Source: Alphaproteobacteria bacterium (GTDB lineage: Bacteria > Pseudomonadota > Alphaproteobacteria > Rickettsiales > JAFLCR01). From it: 15,959 nucleotides of DNA. Each line of letters opens with the position of its first letter. Positions within the stretch are counted from its first letter, which is position 1. The stretch lies in NCBI GenBank assembly GCA_017302755.1, contig JAFLCR010000023.1:1-15959 (forward strand), written 5' to 3'. The position numbers and the translations under genes were made by a program. Positions 1 to 7,720 of the stretch are shown here, piece after piece. Under the pieces are notes generated by a model that was given only the letters and a program-made list of their open reading frames with translations, was not told where the DNA came from and did not search any database.

Positions 1-951
1 CGCGACCTGGTGCCGCGCGTCACAGGCATCACGCCACGCTATAAATTCCGGGGCCAGGGGGAAGATCTCGCCGTGACTGTCTCCGCTGACGTCGAAGGCG
101 CGGTTCTTGAGGTTACGGTCACGCTGATGGAGGCAAGGGAGCGCTATTCTCTGTCCTCCGTGGATGGAAAAGAAAAAAACCTGCTTGGCTATGCCGCGTA
201 TGCGGCATGGATTGACGCTTACGCGGCGCAATATCCCGATAGTCCGGCAGAGGAAATAGCCGCAGATATGAAAAACGGCCTGACGCCGCTTCAGATTATC
301 CGCTCGAACGAAGCGCTGGAGAATGCGGTAGAATATGCGGTGGATTCGGTGGTCGCGGCGGGTAGGCGTTCTTTATGGGAAAAAGCCGCCACTGCTTTTC
401 TGCAGATCTATATGGATCCGGACATGTCGGTCTATCCGTGGCTCGCGGGCGAAGATGGCGGGCAGCATGAGAAACTGAACTTCCGCTATTCCATGAGGAT
501 ATGGCGAAAGGACAAAGAGTACGTACATGATTTCGCCGGGCTTGAAGCGGCGGTGAATGCTCTTTTCGGTGCCGAATGCTACCTTGAGGGCATTCCTGAG
601 AAAACGGATAGCCACAGCGGTGAAATTAACATCCATTTCTCTCCGGCCGTTTCCTATCCCGCGCTTAAGGACAGGGTGGCGCATTTCTTCTTGGCACGGG
701 CGGCGCAAGCCGCGGATATGAGCCAGGATATCACGGCGCTTGTCTTTGCAGATAAAACCCAGGCGCAAGTCGCCTATCATTACCTGGTGGAGCAGGGGGT
801 TCTTCCCTATCCCGAGCGGCCCGACAATGCCGAGATCGTGGTCTCGCAGGAAGGTGAGCGCGCATTGTATTATTTGAACGCGCCGTCTGCCCCGCTCTTC
901 CATTTGCTGGAGGCAGGTAGGCAGTCGCCCGCGGCAATAGATCGCAAATAG
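1..951 (+). CDS. Unrecognised protein, 5'-truncated by window edge
   Basis: I do not recognise this protein. The reading frame is open from the first base of the window. A GTG at position 10 is the first possible start inside the window, but no ribosome site can be seen, so the gene probably begins upstream. About 313 residues are visible. They are soluble in character, with no signal peptide or membrane segment, mixed alpha/beta composition, and several acidic and aromatic stretches. No catalytic motif stands out. It ends with TAG five bases before a palindromic metal-regulator-like box that heads the next cluster, so it is probably not part of the metal operon. Codon use matches the neighbouring chromosomal genes, which supports it being real. 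Function unknown. Confidence 0.7.
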   Translation, partial: RDLVPRVTGITPRYKFRGQGEDLAVTVSADVEGAVLEVTVTLMEARERYSLSSVDGKEKNLLGYAAYAAWIDAYAAQYPDSPAEEIAADMKNGLTPLQIIRSNEALENAVEYAVDSVVAAGRRSLWEKAATAFLQIYMDPDMSVYPWLAGEDGGQHEKLNFRYSMRIWRKDKEYVHDFAGLEAAVNALFGAECYLEGIPEKTDSHSGEINIHFSPAVSYPALKDRVAHFFLARAAQAADMSQDITALVFADKTQAQVAYHYLVEQGVLPYPERPDNAEIVVSQEGERALYYLNAPSAPLFHLLEAGRQSPAAIDRK

Positions 952-955
952 CTCT

Positions 956-977
956 TGATAATAATAATGCTTTATCA
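956..977 (+). promoter_or_regulatory. Fur/Zur-like operator overlapping a candidate promoter
   Basis: An inverted repeat with arms TGATAA (956-961) and TTATCA (972-977) spans a 10-base AT-rich centre. From 957 to 976 it closely resembles the Fur-box consensus GATAATGATAATCATTATC. A weak promoter can be drawn through it: TTGATA at 955-960, 17 bases, then TTAAAA at 978-983. It sits directly in front of four genes that all look metal-related, so a Fur-family repressor (Zur or Fur) is the natural reader. Which one binds is inference. Confidence 0.5.
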
Positions 978-1017
978 TTAAAAGGATCCTCCGTGACTGA
1001 AGAGGAGCCGCGCCCGC

Positions 1018-1308
1018 GTGAGAAGGTCGCTTGCCATACTGCTAACGGCTTTGTTTCTTGGCATGCAGGCCCTGTCGCTTCTGCATCTGGCGGAGCATGG
1101 CCCGGGCAAGCATGCCCATCATGGGCAGCTATGCGGCCTTTGCCATTACGCCGAGCAGGGGGCATCCCCTGATACGTCAGCGCCTGCTCCCCAGCACGAA
1201 CCCTTCTTTCTCGAACTAGCAGCGCAATCTTTGGTATCTGCGCCAGCAATGGCCATAACCGTTAGAAGCGCCACGCCCAGAGCGCCGCCTGCCTTCTCCC
1301 ACAGTTAA
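1018..1308 (+). CDS. Small exported Cys/His-rich protein, DUF2946-like
   Basis: A 96-residue protein with a GTG start preceded by a GAGGAG ribosome site at about 1000-1005. Residues 1-23 form a hydrophobic signal or anchor segment. A metal-ligand-rich stretch follows, with several histidines (HGPGKHAHHG) and a CGLCHY motif near residues 39-44. The tail ends in a RAPPAFS-type motif typical of DUF2946-like proteins. Those small periplasmic or membrane proteins are often found beside copper or zinc transport genes, and their molecular role is not established. It is the first gene after the Fur/Zur-like box and probably heads the operon with the outer-membrane and ABC-transporter genes. A periplasmic metal-binding role is inferred from its ligands and context. 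The family call is by eye. Confidence 0.65.
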   Translation: MRRSLAILLTALFLGMQALSLLHLAEHGPGKHAHHGQLCGLCHYAEQGASPDTSAPAPQHEPFFLELAAQSLVSAPAMAITVRSATPRAPPAFSHS

Positions 1309-1373
1309 AGCCACCACCATCCGTGCGCGACCACCTCACCTGTCGCGCTTGGTTCCCCTGTAGGAGACACACC

Positions 1374-2714
1374 ATGAACAAGAACACCCTTGCGGCCTCA
1401 GCCGCGCTGCTCGCCATGCTGCCTGCCCATGCCATGGCGGAGTCAAACCCCGATATGCGTGCGCTTCGGGCGGAAATCCAGGCCATGAAGAACCTTTACG
1501 AGCGCCGCATTTCCGAGCTGGAGGGCAAGCTGGCCACCATGGAACGTGGCCGGGAGACCCATGAAAAAGCACCCGCCGCCGATGCTTCGGGCCGCACCGT
1601 CTACGGCAATACGTTCAACCCCTCCATTGGTGCGATCCTGAACGGCCAGTTCCGCAGTTTTTCGACCGATAGCGGCGACATTGCCGGGTTTGCCGTGGGC
1701 CATGAAGGCGAGCGCGGCAAGGAGGGATTCTCCGTCAACCACACGGAGCTGAACCTCTCCGCCAATGCCGACGATAAATTCTTCGGCAGCGTCACGGCGG
1801 CTCTTGCCGAGCATGACGGAGAAACCGAAATCGAGCTGGAGGAGGCCTATATCCAAACGCTTCCCGGCCTCGGCCTGCCGCAGGGCGCCACGGTGAAAGC
1901 CGGCCGCGCCTTGTGGACGCTCGGTTACCTCAACGAACATCACGCGCATGCGGATGACTTTGCCGATCGCCCCTTGCCTTACCGCGCCTTCCTGGACGGC
2001 ACGTTCAATGATGACGGCGTGGAGCTCTCCTACGTGCTGCCCACCGATTTTTACAGCGAGATCGGCGGCGGCGTGTTCCGCGGGGCGGATTTCCCCTTTG
2101 GCGGCGCGGACGGCGAAGCGGTCGGCGCATGGTCCGCGTTCGCGCGCGTTGGCGGCGATATCGGCGAGAACCACAACTGGCGTGCCGGCGCCTACGTGCT
2201 TTCCGGCAAAGCGAAGGAAGGACGCCTGTCGAACGAAGACATGGTGAACTTCGTCGGCGACATGGATCTCTACGCTGCCGACCTGCGTTACACCTGGGCT
2301 CCGACCGGCAATCCGCGCGAGCAGGAGGTGATCTTCCAGGGCGAATACTTCTGGCGCAACGAAAACGGGTCGTATGAAGACAGCGCCGCCGCCACCGGCC
2401 TGGTCAATGTTGATGATCACACGAGCGGCTGGTACGCGCAGGGCATCTACAAGTTCCATCCGCAGTGGCGCGTTGGTCTGCGCTACAGTCGCCTTGCCGC
2501 GCCTTCCGTGCCTTTGGGCTTGGCTGGCAGCACGCTGGATAGCGGCGGTTATGACCCCGAAGCCTACGCCGCGATGGTGGACTGGACGAACAGCGAGTTC
2601 AGCCGTGTTCGCCTGCAGTACAACCGCGAGGAGCTGAGCGCCGGGCAGGAGGACAACCAGTTCCTGCTGCAATACATCCTGAGCCTCGGCGCGCACGCCG
2701 CACATAAATACTGA
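1374..2714 (+). CDS. Zinc-operon-type outer-membrane beta-barrel protein (porin/receptor-like)
   Basis: I chose the ATG at 1374 because AGGAGA lies just upstream and a clean signal peptide (residues 1-22, ending AHAMA) follows. This gives 446 residues. The mature protein starts with a short charged coiled coil (about 27-62, heptad-like MRALRAEIQAMKNLYERRIS), as in trimeric or Omp-anchored porins. The rest is a long run of alternating beta strands, consistent with a beta barrel. The segment YLNEHHAHADDFADRPLPYRAFL, near residues 183-205, is characteristic of outer-membrane proteins encoded with ZnuA-type genes and often annotated as zinc-regulated TonB-dependent receptors or porins. I see no plug domain or TonB box, so porin-like uptake is more likely than a true TonB receptor. 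It is 10 bases upstream of the substrate-binding-protein gene. Confidence 0.75.
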   Translation: MNKNTLAASAALLAMLPAHAMAESNPDMRALRAEIQAMKNLYERRISELEGKLATMERGRETHEKAPAADASGRTVYGNTFNPSIGAILNGQFRSFSTDSGDIAGFAVGHEGERGKEGFSVNHTELNLSANADDKFFGSVTAALAEHDGETEIELEEAYIQTLPGLGLPQGATVKAGRALWTLGYLNEHHAHADDFADRPLPYRAFLDGTFNDDGVELSYVLPTDFYSEIGGGVFRGADFPFGGADGEAVGAWSAFARVGGDIGENHNWRAGAYVLSGKAKEGRLSNEDMVNFVGDMDLYAADLRYTWAPTGNPREQEVIFQGEYFWRNENGSYEDSAAATGLVNVDDHTSGWYAQGIYKFHPQWRVGLRYSRLAAPSVPLGLAGSTLDSGGYDPEAYAAMVDWTNSEFSRVRLQYNREELSAGQEDNQFLLQYILSLGAHAAHKY

Positions 2715-2724
2715 GGGGGCAACT

Positions 2725-3630
2725 ATGCGATATGCATTCATCCTTATGCTGGCGTTCCTTGCGGCACCTTACTCCGCCATGGCGGTGCAGGTCTTCGCCT
2801 GCGAACCTGAATGGGCCGCGCTGGCAAAAGAGATTGGTGGTGACAAAGTGGAAGTCTTTGCCGCCACCCATGCCAAGCAAGATCCGCATCATATCCGCGC
2901 TAAGCCAAGCCTGATCGCGGCGATGCGCAAGGCCGAGCTGGTCGTGTGCTCCGGCGCGAGCCTGGAGGCTGGGTGGTTGCCGGTGCTGCTGCAGAAAGCG
3001 GGTAACGCCAACGCCCAGCCCGGAACCCCGGGCTATCTGCTGGCTGCCGAAGTGGTGCCGGTGCTGGAAAAACCGGAACGGCTGGACCGCGCGGATGGCG
3101 ACATCCATCCTGAGGGCAACCCGCACGTGCATCTGAACCCCGGCAACATCGCGCTGGTGGCGAAGGAGTTGTTGCAGCGGCTGAAGACCATCGACGCTGC
3201 CAATGCCGATGCGTATCAGGCGGGATACGACGCGTTTTCAGACAAGTGGCATCAGGCAACGGAGCGCTGGCAGTACAGCGCGGCGGCACTAAAGGGCATG
3301 CCGGTGGTGGTGCATCACCGTTCGTTCACCTATCTGCTCGCCTGGCTCGGCATGCGCGAGGCTGGCTCGCTGGAGCTTAAACCCGGCATTCCTCCCTCCG
3401 CCACACATCTGGAATCGCTGCTGCAAAGGTTCAAGGAACGTCCGGTGCGCGTGATTCTGCGCACGCCTTACGAGCCGGAGGACGCTTCGCAATGGCTGGC
3501 CGAAAAAACCGGCACGCCCGCCTTGGTGCTTCCCTACACGATCGGCGGCGATGACCAAAGCGTTGATCTCTTCGCGCTATTCGACCGTACGCTCGCCTTA
3601 CTCGAGGAGGCGCGGCGTGATCAACGCTGA
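2725..3630 (+). CDS. znuA: ZnuA-like metal ABC transporter substrate-binding protein
   Basis: A 301-residue periplasmic binding protein of the cluster A-I (Zn/Mn) family, delivering metal to an inner-membrane ABC importer. An AGGGGG ribosome site precedes the ATG. Residues 1-20 are a signal peptide (cleavage after YSAMA). Likely metal ligands are all visible: His55/56 in DPHHIRAKPS, His134/136 in NPHVHLNP, His197/198 in VVVHHRSFTYLLAWLG, and Asp276/277 in YTIGGDDQS. The three-histidine pattern favours zinc over manganese. The long His-rich loop of many ZnuA proteins is reduced here to a short acidic and histidine segment (about 122-136). The gene overlaps the permease gene by 14 bases, so the two are translationally coupled. 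The exact metal is inferred. Confidence 0.88.
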   Translation: MRYAFILMLAFLAAPYSAMAVQVFACEPEWAALAKEIGGDKVEVFAATHAKQDPHHIRAKPSLIAAMRKAELVVCSGASLEAGWLPVLLQKAGNANAQPGTPGYLLAAEVVPVLEKPERLDRADGDIHPEGNPHVHLNPGNIALVAKELLQRLKTIDAANADAYQAGYDAFSDKWHQATERWQYSAAALKGMPVVVHHRSFTYLLAWLGMREAGSLELKPGIPPSATHLESLLQRFKERPVRVILRTPYEPEDASQWLAEKTGTPALVLPYTIGGDDQSVDLFALFDRTLALLEEARRDQR

Positions 3631-4369
3631 CATGGTGGACATCCTGGGGCCGGCCATCGCAGCCGGCCTCATGATCGCCATGACGCACGCGCCGCTTGGC
3701 ATCGAGGTGCTGAAGCGTGGCATCATTTTTATCGACCTGGCGATTGCCCAGATCGCGGGGCTGGGTTTGGTGGTGGCGAACGTAACCATGCCCGCCGCGC
3801 CGTGGTGGGCTTTGCAGGGCGCGGCACTTTCTTTTGCGGTGCTGGCTGCGCTGTTCTTCCGCGCGGTGGAGCGAAAAGCCCCGCAGCACCAGGAAGCGGT
3901 GATCGGCTGCGCCTTTGTGCTCGCGGCGTCGCTGGCGCTGTTGCTGCTGGCTGACCGGCCGCATGGCGGCGAGGAGATTCAGCATTTGCTCTCAGGGCAG
4001 ATTCTTTTTGTGACCTGGGCCAATGTCTTCGCCCATATGCCCGTCTACGCTGCCATTTTAGCGTTGTGGTTTGTTGCGCCCTCGTTGCGTGGCGGGTTGG
4101 GATTCTATCTCTTGTTCGCGTTGGCGGTGACGTCGTCGGTGCAGCTTGTCGGCGTGTATGTGGTCTTCGCGAGCCTGATTCTCCCGGCGTTGGCGGCATG
4201 CGGTGCGCGGCAAGCCCACCGGACGGCATGGACATGCGGTATTCTGGCCGTGCTCTCAGGCATCACCGCTTCCGCCTGTTTCGATCTACCTGCAGGGCCG
4301 GCGCTGGTGATGGCGTATCTGGCAGTTTGCGTCGCGGTGCGCGGGGCAGGGAAGATAACCGCTCGATAG
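3617..4369 (+). CDS. znuB: ZnuB-like metal ABC transporter permease
   Basis: A 250-residue polytopic inner-membrane protein of the ABC-3 (ZnuB/MntB) family, forming the metal channel of the importer. I chose the GTG at 3617 because GAGGAG lies six bases upstream. ATG at 3632 is too far from it, and more upstream starts lie deep in znuA. Roughly seven or eight hydrophobic segments are visible. The features IFIDLAIAQIAGLGLVVA near the N-terminus and VQLVGVYVVFASLILPALAA in the C-terminal half are characteristic of this family. It overlaps the end of znuA. No ATP-binding subunit follows, so the partner ATPase must be encoded elsewhere or be shared with another importer. Confidence 0.87.
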   Translation: MINADMVDILGPAIAAGLMIAMTHAPLGIEVLKRGIIFIDLAIAQIAGLGLVVANVTMPAAPWWALQGAALSFAVLAALFFRAVERKAPQHQEAVIGCAFVLAASLALLLLADRPHGGEEIQHLLSGQILFVTWANVFAHMPVYAAILALWFVAPSLRGGLGFYLLFALAVTSSVQLVGVYVVFASLILPALAACGARQAHRTAWTCGILAVLSGITASACFDLPAGPALVMAYLAVCVAVRGAGKITAR

Positions 4370-4380
4370 ATTTTCACCAG

Positions 4381-4397
4381 GGTATGTATTATATACC
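4381..4397. promoter_or_regulatory. Near-palindrome, candidate operator
   Basis: GGTATGTATTATATACC is symmetric except for one base pair and its centre, with perfect GGTAT/ATACC arms. It lies 36 bases before the start codon of the TIGR03118 gene and just after the permease gene. The AT-rich core could also serve as a -10 region. It has some likeness to proteobacterial Zur sites, but the match is weak. A role in regulating the next gene is inferred from position and symmetry only. Confidence 0.35.
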
Positions 4398-4432
4398 ATG
4401 CTTCCATATATCCGCGTTGAAAGAGGATAACG

Positions 4433-5665
4433 ATGATTCTGCGTTTCTTGCCGCTTGCCATGCTGTGCCTGGCTGGAGCGGCCGTGGCGGGCTCTCCGGA
4501 AAAACCGGCCAATGCTTATGTGGAACACCGCCTTGTCGCCAATAAGGAAACATACAACTCCGGCCGTATTGACGAACGGCTTGTGAACGCCTGGGGCATC
4601 GCCATACGCCCTAAAGGAGCAGGCGGGCATTTCTGGGTGACGGGGCGCGACCAGAGCTTCGAGTATATCGGTGATGTCCAAAACTCGCGGGACGAGAAGC
4701 TGCGCAAGCTGCATGTGGACAAGCTCTCCCATGTCACGCTTCCGGTTGGCGGCGAAGATAAATTCGCCACCGGCGTGGTCTTCAACGGCAGCGGAAGCAG
4801 TTTCGTTATCACGCAGAAGCCGGAAGGCGGGGAGGCGATTACGGCTCCTGCCAAATTCCTGTTTGCGAGTGACGGCGGCATCATTTCCGCCTGGACTGAG
4901 CGCAAGAAAGCCGATGGCAGTTTCGATTGGCCCCGCGATGCCATTCCCGTGATCGACCAGTCAAAGGAAGGCGCGCAATTCTTCGGCCTGGCCATCAACG
5001 CGGCATATACGCGGCTTTACGCCGCCGATTTTGGCACCAATCCCGGCATCAAAGTGTTCGGCAGTGATTTCAAGCGTATGGACCTGGCCTTTGATCAGCC
5101 TTTCGATGAGAATAAAAACGGCAAGGTGGATGCGGGCGAATACGCGCCTTTCAACATCCAGGTTTTGCAAACTTCCACAGGCGAGCCGCATCTTTTCGTC
5201 ACTTATGCTAAAACGCAGCCTTGCCCCGAAGAGGAAGTCAGGAAACGCCGCTGCGATTCCGGCGAACTGTTTGCCGGAGAGGAAGATACCTCCAAACCTG
5301 GCCATGGCCGTCTCGCGGAATTCACCGAGGACGGCAAGCTGGTCGCGGTGTGGAATGATGGCGGCAAGCTCTCAGCGCCGTGGGGGCTTGCCTTTGCGCC
5401 GGCCGGTTTCGGCGCGCTTTCCGGCAAGCTTCTGGTCAGCAATTTCGGCGACGGCACTATCGCCGCCTTTGATCCGAAATCGCGCGACTTCTTGGACGTG
5501 ATGCGAAACAAAAAAGGCAAACCGATCGAAATCCCAAAAATCTGGGGTCTGATTTTCGGCAATGGCGAAAGCCTTGGCGACGCCAATGCGCTCTACTTTG
5601 CCTCCGGCCCGGACGATGAGAAGGACGGCATCTTCGGTTCCTTGCGCGCTGTACCCGGAAAGTAA
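4433..5665 (+). CDS. Secreted TIGR03118-family protein with EF-hand-like loop
   Basis: 410 residues, with a GAGGA ribosome site five bases before the ATG. Residues 1-19 are a signal peptide (LAGAAVAG), so the protein is exported. The body matches the TIGR03118 family by eye: an early LVNAWGIAIRP segment, GVVFNGSGSSF, DGGIISAWTE, LYAADFGTNPGIKVFGSDF, YAPFNIQVL, APWGLAFAPAGFG, LLVSNFGDGTIAAFDP, and a C-terminal IWGLIFGNG...LYFASGPDDEKDGIFGSL. The repeated GL/GDG turns suggest a beta-propeller. The family has no established function. Residues 225-236 (DENKNGKVDAGE) form a textbook EF-hand loop with acidic or Asn ligands at positions 1, 3, 5, 9 and 12, so calcium binding is plausible. No PEP-CTERM anchor is present. 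Its position after the zinc genes could mean a periplasmic metal role, by analogy with the AztD propeller chaperone of another zinc system, but that is speculation. Confidence 0.82.
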   Translation: MILRFLPLAMLCLAGAAVAGSPEKPANAYVEHRLVANKETYNSGRIDERLVNAWGIAIRPKGAGGHFWVTGRDQSFEYIGDVQNSRDEKLRKLHVDKLSHVTLPVGGEDKFATGVVFNGSGSSFVITQKPEGGEAITAPAKFLFASDGGIISAWTERKKADGSFDWPRDAIPVIDQSKEGAQFFGLAINAAYTRLYAADFGTNPGIKVFGSDFKRMDLAFDQPFDENKNGKVDAGEYAPFNIQVLQTSTGEPHLFVTYAKTQPCPEEEVRKRRCDSGELFAGEEDTSKPGHGRLAEFTEDGKLVAVWNDGGKLSAPWGLAFAPAGFGALSGKLLVSNFGDGTIAAFDPKSRDFLDVMRNKKGKPIEIPKIWGLIFGNGESLGDANALYFASGPDDEKDGIFGSLRAVPGK

Positions 5666-5687
5666 GTTCTCTTGCAATGACAAGTGG

Positions 5688-6695
5688 CTATGATGCTTCC
5701 CCGGCTCTGAAGGCCAACACGGCTTTCAGCACTTCGCGCAGCACCTCGTCCACGCCTTGGCGGCTGACGCCGGAGATGGTCCGCACTTTGCCGCCGGAGG
5801 CTTTTTCCAGGCTTTTTCGCTTCTTCTTGATCTCGTCTTCGGTGAGCGCGTCGCATTTGTTGAGGCAGAGGATTTCTTCCTTCTCCTCCAGCCCGTGGCC
5901 GTACGCCTCCAGCTCCTCGCGGATGGTGTGATAGGCCTCCACGACGTCCTCCTGCGTGCCGTCGATGAGGTGCAGGATTACGCCGCAGCGTTCGATATGC
6001 CCCAGGAAGCGCGTGCCGAGGCCCACGCCTTCATGCGCGCCCTCAATGAGCCCCGGAAGGTCGGCGATCACAAATTCCTTGTCGTCGATATAAACCACGC
6101 CGAGCTGCGGTTTGAGCGTGGTGAACGGATAATCCGCGATTTTCGGCTTCGCGCGCGACACGGCGGAAAGAAACGTTGATTTTCCCGCGTTCGGCAACCC
6201 CACCAGCCCTGCGTCGGAAAGAAGCTTGAGGCGCAGCCACATCCAGCGCTCCTGGCCTTCCTGGCCGGGGTTGGCGTATTTGGGCGCCTGGTTCACCGGC
6301 CCCTTGAAATGCGCGTTTCCGAACCCGCCATTGCCGCCCTTGGCGAGCAGCACGCGCTGGCCTTCCTCGAGCATGTCGGCGATGAGGGTTTCCTTGTCGT
6401 CCTCAAAAATCTGCGTGCCCGGCGGCACCTTGATGACGAGATCTTCGCCCTTCTGCCCGCTGCGCAGGTCGCCTTTGCCGTGCTCGCCCTTCTGCGCCTT
6501 GAAATGCTGCTGATAGCGGAAATCAATGAGCGTATTCAGCCCGCCCACGCACTCCACCCAGACATTGCCTCCCTTGCCGCCGTCGCCGCCGTCCGGCCCG
6601 CCGAAAGGAATGAACTTCTCCCGCCGGAAGCTGACGCAGCCATTGCCGCCGTCGCCGCTGCGGATATAGATTTTTGCTTCGTCGAGAAATTTCAT
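5688..6695 (-). CDS. obg: GTPase Obg/CgtA, ribosome assembly
   Basis: 335 residues, the usual length for alphaproteobacterial Obg. This essential GTPase acts in late 50S ribosomal subunit assembly and stress signalling. The glycine-rich Obg fold covers about residues 1-158, with many GG repeats such as GGPDGGDGGKGG. The G domain follows: G1 GLPNAGKS at 166-173, G2 TT at 192-193, G3 DLPG at 212-215, G4 NKCD at 279-282, and G5 around 308. The start at 6695 is set by the conserved N-terminus MKFLDEAKIY; the frame extends further upstream, but only into cdd. Its ATG is four bases after the stop of cdd and has only a weak ribosome site, so translation is probably coupled. It converges on the TIGR03118 gene 22 bases away with no clear terminator between them. 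Confidence 0.97.
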   Translation of the reverse strand: MKFLDEAKIYIRSGDGGNGCVSFRREKFIPFGGPDGGDGGKGGNVWVECVGGLNTLIDFRYQQHFKAQKGEHGKGDLRSGQKGEDLVIKVPPGTQIFEDDKETLIADMLEEGQRVLLAKGGNGGFGNAHFKGPVNQAPKYANPGQEGQERWMWLRLKLLSDAGLVGLPNAGKSTFLSAVSRAKPKIADYPFTTLKPQLGVVYIDDKEFVIADLPGLIEGAHEGVGLGTRFLGHIERCGVILHLIDGTQEDVVEAYHTIREELEAYGHGLEEKEEILCLNKCDALTEDEIKKKRKSLEKASGGKVRTISGVSRQGVDEVLREVLKAVLAFRAGEAS

Positions 6696-6699
6696 GATG

Positions 6700-7647
6700 T
6701 TACCGGAAACCCTGTTGCCAGGTGGTGGTGGCTGTGGGTGCCAGCGCATCCAGATGGCTTTTTGCAAAACCGCCCTGCTGGTTAAAACGGAACACGGAAA
6801 TATCCGGCCGAGCCCTGAATTCTGCCAGCACTTGAAGCGAGGCGGGATCGATGTTGCTGTAAGCCGTTTCATTGCCTTCCGGCTTTACGCGCAAATAGGC
6901 GGCGCGGCTGACCTTGGGATGATCGAACATGGCGGAAGCGATGGCGACCGCCCCCTGCATGGCCAGGGTGCTGGCGGGGAAGGCGGCGTTCTCCACATTC
7001 ACGCCCGCGACATAGGCGCCATTGGTAAGCTTGAGCACCACGGCTTCGCGCGTATGGGTGGCGCGCGCATCCGCCCGCGTCAGCAGTGATTGCAGCCAGG
7101 AGAACGTTTCGCGCATCATGAGCGTTTTCCCCTCGCGCACGGCGTTATCCAGGCTTGGCTCAACGGCGGCACGTTGGTCGGCGACGAAAGCTTCGGGGTT
7201 TAGATCATTGAAGCTGAATCCGTCCGGCAGCAGGCCGCGGACGATATGGTGGCCCCGGATCTCTCCGTCGAGGCTGACCTTGTGCACCTTCACCGATCCG
7301 GCGGCGAAATGGGGAAGCCGCTGGCGGCACTCGCCGCAGGGTGTAGGGGCTTTATCGTGCGTTTCCAAATCGGAGTCGGCGCCCATCACCCAGGCCTGGG
7401 TGATCGCCGCGCCTGCGCCGAAGATGACGGCGAAAGCCGACTGCGCCCCTTCTTCGCCGCACGTGCCCAGTTGCAGTACAGCGTTCTCGACATTGACGCC
7501 GCCGACATAATACGTTTCTTCACCCTGCTTCACCTGATACACGGCGGTGACGTCGTAATGCGAAATCCTGACATGCGGATGGCCGCGCAAATCCTTAAGC
7601 CAGCCCACAACCTGCGAAGGCTTCATGTATCCCTGATGAAAAATCAT
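6700..7647 (-). CDS. cdd: Two-domain cytidine deaminase
   Basis: 315 residues. It hydrolyses cytidine or deoxycytidine to uridine and ammonia in pyrimidine salvage. The ATG at 7647 follows AAGGAGG by five bases; a GTG two codons earlier overlaps that ribosome site and is not used here. The N-terminal half is the catalytic domain: substrate motif GGVNVENA (49-56), zinc ligand Cys63 with catalytic Glu65 in TCGEEG, and zinc ligands Cys104 and Cys107 in PCGEC. The C-terminal half repeats the fold (AGVNVENAAF, about 214-223) but lacks the Cys-x-Glu and PCxxC residues, so it is a degenerate copy. This is the dimeric arrangement known from E. coli Cdd, but with Cys rather than His as first ligand. 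It sits between rpmA and obg and is coupled to obg. Confidence 0.9.
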   Translation of the reverse strand: MIFHQGYMKPSQVVGWLKDLRGHPHVRISHYDVTAVYQVKQGEETYYVGGVNVENAVLQLGTCGEEGAQSAFAVIFGAGAAITQAWVMGADSDLETHDKAPTPCGECRQRLPHFAAGSVKVHKVSLDGEIRGHHIVRGLLPDGFSFNDLNPEAFVADQRAAVEPSLDNAVREGKTLMMRETFSWLQSLLTRADARATHTREAVVLKLTNGAYVAGVNVENAAFPASTLAMQGAVAIASAMFDHPKVSRAAYLRVKPEGNETAYSNIDPASLQVLAEFRARPDISVFRFNQQGGFAKSHLDALAPTATTTWQQGFR

Positions 7648-7660
7648 ATTCACCTCCTTG

Positions 7661-7695
7661 AATAAAAAAGGGGAATAGCGCCGCTATTCCCCTTT
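7661..7695 (-). terminator. Intrinsic terminator after rplU-rpmA, abutting the cdd ribosome site
   Basis: On the minus strand GGGGAATAGC, a GGC loop, and GCTATTCCCC form a perfect 10-bp stem, extended by A-T pairs and followed by TTTTTTATT. On the plus strand the A-rich side lies at 7661-7669 and the hairpin at 7670-7692. The T-tract ends next to the AAGGAGG site of cdd, leaving no room for a promoter between the terminator and cdd. Confidence 0.85.
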
Positions 7696-7720
7696 GCATG
7701 CGATGATGACAGCGTGCGGC

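Noticed and set aside
1443..2741. Long 432-residue open frame on the minus strand over the outer-membrane protein gene
   Set aside because: It is antisense to a gene with signal peptide, ribosome site and family motifs. The composition is that of a high-G+C shadow frame and no ribosome site fits.
4433..5665. AztD-type zinc chaperone as the identity of the secreted protein
   Set aside because: The motifs match TIGR03118 along the whole length. Only the context (zinc genes, propeller-like repeats) recalls AztD, so I kept it as an analogy.
6696..6872. 59-residue N-terminal extension of Obg
   Set aside because: It lies inside cdd, lacks a ribosome site, and the conserved Obg N-terminus begins at 6695.
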